Source: JAICMB01 sp035295125
Lineage (GTDB): Bacteria > Acidobacteriota > Terriglobia > Bryobacterales > Bryobacteraceae
Direction: 5' to 3'
Assembly (NCBI GenBank): GCA_035295125.1
Contig: DATGJP010000105.1
Span: forward strand, 34,547 to 98,546
Length of the DNA: 64,000 bases
Shown here: positions 61,344 through 64,000 of the stretch, piece after piece
Numbering within the stretch: the stretch's first letter is position 1
Layout: the number at the start of each line of letters is the position of its first letter
The notes under the pieces: generated by a model
Told to the model about the DNA's origin: nothing
Database searches by the model: none
The model's input: only the letters and a program-made list of their open reading frames with translations
Program-made: the position numbers and the translations under genes

Positions 61344-64000
61344 TCAGAATTGTATGCGCACCAGTAACTGTAAGATGCGCGGTGCACCGGGCAATTGTGC
61401 GGTGTTCGAGGTGATTTGAGTGTTTACGGCCCCAAACCCGCTCTGGTTGACCAGAACGCCTGAGGAATTGTAAGGATTATTCGCGACAGTCAAGTTGCCG
61501 GGATAGGAACCGCTGAAATTCACGGTCGTATTGAGCGTGGTGAAATTCGGATGATTGAATACGTTGAAAGCATCGGCTCGCAATTGGAAGCGGACGCGCT
61601 CCTTGACCGTGAACTCCTTCATAAGCGACAGGTCGAAGTTGATCAATCCGGGTGCGTTCAACCAGTTGACGCCAGACTCGAGTCCCGTACTGCCCGGCTG
61701 CGGCGCGAAGAAGCAGGACGCATTCAAGCGATTCCATGGGTCGCTTGAGTGCGTATATGGATCGCATCCTTTGACATAGCCGATTCGCGCGCCTTCATAC
61801 TGTGCATTGGCGACAACGTTGCCCGTGATGTTTTGGCTGTTCACGCCACCCGCAATACTGTAAGCCGGAGTGAACGGAGCGCCCGTGTAGGCCTGAATAA
61901 CACCGGAGAGCTGCCAGCCGTTTGTCACCGCGTGAGTGAAGGCGTTGCCGGACCGCAGAGTCGGCAAGTTATACACGTAGTTACCCGCGAATACCTGGCG
62001 GCGATCGAAGTTTGCAGGTCCATAATCGGCAGCGTGCGTGAGGCTGTCGGCCCGCACGAACGTCGTATCGGATGTGGCAGTCGTCAGCACCTTACTGTAG
62101 GTATAGGAGATGCCGAAGAACAACCCCGTGGTCGCACGTTTGTTGAGCGCAATCTGCAGAGCGTTGTAATTGGATGTTGCGGCACTCTCATACAGATTGA
62201 TCTGGCCGTAACCGCGATACGGACGCAGGAAGTTCGGTCCAAGCGCATTGTTGCCCAGCAATGCGTTGGGGTTTGCTGCCACCAGCGTCGGGTCCTGGTT
62301 TTGAGGCAGGAAATCCGCGCCGTAAGGCACCGGGTTGATGTTACGGTTATCTTGCAGGTGCCGGCTGATGCTGCCGACATACGCGGTGGACAGCGCCATG
62401 TTCCATGGCAGTTTCGATTGAATGTCGACCTGATAGCTGTAGGTGGTGGGCAGTTTCCCTTGAGGATCGGCCGCGTACAACGTCAGCGGCGCTAACAGAA
62501 TGTTATTCGGGTTGATGTTCTGCGCGTTTCCATAGAGCAGTTGAGGATCGAGTCCTTCCGGTGGATTCCGCACCATGTCGAATACGCGGTTGCCCTGGAA
62601 ACGGTCATAATAGATACCGCCGCCGCCCCTGACCACGAGGTTCTGTTTTCCGGTAACATCCCAGGCAGCGCCAAATCGCGGCCCCCATTGCGGACCTCGA
62701 TTATCTTGCAGGTACTTGTTTGCGCAGTCCGGCGCCTGGCAAACGCCGTTGAACGGATCGCCGCTATTCGGCACCTCGAGGCCAATGGCATAGGCCGGCA
62801 GTACTTGTCCGCTGACAGGATCCACGGCCGATCGTACGCCGTTGACGATTTGCGGCTGGAACAGGCGAGGCGCCTTTGCGGGATTCCAGAGAGACGGTAC
62901 GAACGTGGAGGCTTGCAGCGACGAGTCGTATTGAGGCTGGTACCATGCCCATCGCAAGCCGTAGTCGAGCGTTAATCGAGGCGTAATCTTCCAGGTGTCC
63001 TGGACGAAGCCCTCGATGTTCCAGTAGCGATACTGTCCGATGACGTAGGAGCTGGCCTGATCGAACGTCTGGTAAACGCCGAGTAGTGCATTGGCGTATC
63101 CGTAGCCGGTATCGAGAGGATTCTGCGACGTATCGCCGAAATTGTAGAACCCGTTGTTATTCCCGAACGAAGACTGGTTCTTGCGGCTGCGCTGCAGATA
63201 CATGCCGGCCTTAATCGTGTGGGCGCCTTTCAACCAGGTAAGGTTATCGCTGATGTCGATGGTCGTATTGTAGTTGTGGAACGGCGCGTCGCCGACGGAG
63301 TTAAACACCGGCGAGTTCGCCAGGTTCGTTCCTCCGAAATTAAATCCCGGAACGTAATCGTCTTGAACCGCGGAAGGATACAGCAGCGGCAGGGCAATGC
63401 CGGAAGCGGTCCGCGTCAGCGTCTTTCCGTTCTCAATAATGTCAATGGAATTGTGCGTCATCCCCATGTTCACCTCGTTTGTCATCGTGGGGCTGATGAT
63501 GTACGTAGCTCCTCCGGCATAGCTGGAGCCGGGATTCGGGTAAAGGATCGGCACCACCGGGACGTTGATGCCCAGTACGAAGGACCCGTACGGATACACA
63601 ATCGGCTGCGCGTTATTAATGTAGTGTCCGAAGACACGCCACTTTTGGGAGAGATTATAGTCCATGCGCAGCAGGTCTTCACGCCGCGGCTGGCTGCCCG
63701 AAATCTGTGATGAATAGTTGTAACCGATCTGGCCCGCCACGTTGGGCAAAGGGAACAGGTTCAGCAGCGCGACACCGGGCGCGAACAACTGGTTCGCTGG
63801 GATCATGTTTCCCGAGAATGGCAGACCCGTCGCCGGGTTTTTTATCGTAAGCGGCTTTCCGTTATTGTTGACGCTTTGGCTGAAGTCGCCTTTGCGCTCG
63901 AGCGCCGTGGGCAACATGATGTTGCGAGGCGTGTTCGGAACCAACTGCTCCTGCCACTCCTGGCTCCAGAAGAAGAACAGCTTGTCCTTCTTAATCAGTT
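61344..64000 (-). CDS. Oar-like TonB-dependent receptor (partial, 5' end outside window)
   Basis: The minus frame is open to the window edge. It starts inside the plug/barrel boundary (LIKKDKLFFFWSQEWQEQ at the edge, then TPRNIMLPTALERKGDFS) and continues through barrel strands such as DDYVPGFNFGGTNLANSP and WDVTGKQNLVVRGGGGIYYD. It ends ILQLLVRIQF with a terminal Phe. The N-terminal signal and regulatory domain lie beyond the window. It is the first gene seen of the receptor-esterase-GH3 cluster, so it is the likely importer for the products of those enzymes. Confidence 0.9.
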   Translation of the reverse strand, partial: LIKKDKLFFFWSQEWQEQLVPNTPRNIMLPTALERKGDFSQSVNNNGKPLTIKNPATGLPFSGNMIPANQLFAPGVALLNLFPLPNVAGQIGYNYSSQISGSQPRREDLLRMDYNLSQKWRVFGHYINNAQPIVYPYGSFVLGINVPVVPILYPNPGSSYAGGATYIISPTMTNEVNMGMTHNSIDIIENGKTLTRTASGIALPLLYPSAVQDDYVPGFNFGGTNLANSPVFNSVGDAPFHNYNTTIDISDNLTWLKGAHTIKAGMYLQRSRKNQSSFGNNNGFYNFGDTSQNPLDTGYGYANALLGVYQTFDQASSYVIGQYRYWNIEGFVQDTWKITPRLTLDYGLRWAWYQPQYDSSLQASTFVPSLWNPAKAPRLFQPQIVNGVRSAVDPVSGQVLPAYAIGLEVPNSGDPFNGVCQAPDCANKYLQDNRGPQWGPRFGAAWDVTGKQNLVVRGGGGIYYDRFQGNRVFDMVRNPPEGLDPQLLYGNAQNINPNNILLAPLTLYAADPQGKLPTTYSYQVDIQSKLPWNMALSTAYVGSISRHLQDNRNINPVPYGADFLPQNQDPTLVAANPNALLGNNALGPNFLRPYRGYGQINLYESAATSNYNALQIALNKRATTGLFFGISYTYSKVLTTATSDTTFVRADSLTHAADYGPANFDRRQVFAGNYVYNLPTLRSGNAFTHAVTNGWQLSGVIQAYTGAPFTPAYSIAGGVNSQNITGNVVANAQYEGARIGYVKGCDPYTHSSDPWNRLNASCFFAPQPGSTGLESGVNWLNAPGLINFDLSLMKEFTVKERVRFQLRADAFNVFNHPNFTTLNTTVNFSGSYPGNLTVANNPYNSSGVLVNQSGFGAVNTQITSNTAQLPGAPRILQLLVRIQF

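Noticed and set aside
1..64000. CRISPR array, rRNA operon or prophage
   Set aside because: No regularly spaced repeats, rRNA-like sequence or phage structural genes were seen; the dispersed repeats are irregularly spaced and mostly intergenic.

Overview
The window reads as a chromosomal segment of an acidobacterium, most likely of the Solibacter/Bryobacter group. This rests on family content, not on a marker gene: a VWFA-related 'Acidobacterial' domain protein, three long MacB/FtsX-type permeases of the acidobacterial ADOP kind (two coupled to PadR regulators), Oar-like TonB-dependent receptors, a PSCyt/DUF1553-DUF1501 pair, and a GC-rich genome with tightly overlapping operons (many ATGA junctions).

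Left part (1-12.8 kb). A partial spermidine-synthase-like membrane protein faces a molybdenum cofactor operon (moeA-moaC-mog) preceded by an 11-bp perfect hairpin. A convergent five-gene operon follows on the minus strand, with a sixth, 32-codon gene inside it: FHA protein, one-helix micropeptide, PP2C phosphatase with a beta-helix tail, Ser/Thr kinase with a repeat-rich tail, an FtsW/RodA-PBP2 fusion, and an FhaA-like protein. It resembles in content the actinobacterial pknB/pstP/rodA/pbpA/fha locus and probably controls peptidoglycan synthesis by phosphorylation.

Middle (12.8-40.5 kb). There is a DUF433 antitoxin-like gene with a toxin fragment cut off at a dispersed repeat, a methyltransferase divergent from class II DAHP synthase, a PadR/ADOP unit, the PSCyt-DUF1501 pair, a lipase, a nuclease-fold protein lacking catalytic aspartates, an amidohydrolase, an orphan ADOP permease, two paralogous small membrane proteins, a Gfo/Idh/MocA oxidoreductase, and a minus-strand group made of a zinc-ribbon/WD40 membrane protein, a secreted caspase-like/FGE protein and a secreted beta-propeller. 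A LytS/LytTR-type two-component pair closes this part.

Right part (40.5-64 kb). A sulfur-trafficking operon (27-codon leader, tandem rhodanese, split YeeE/YedE transporter, Cys-less rhodanese, cysteine-desulfurase-like enzyme) is followed by a graveyard of IS66, integrase and phosphatase remnants, a second PadR/ADOP unit, more debris, an HELSH peptidase, a glucoamylase-like protein and a SIMPL protein. Last come a complete Oar-like receptor and a GH3-carboxylesterase-receptor cluster that runs off the window.

Two dispersed short repeat families occupy many intergenic gaps. One truncates a toxin gene, and both together supply the C-terminus of a secreted protein.
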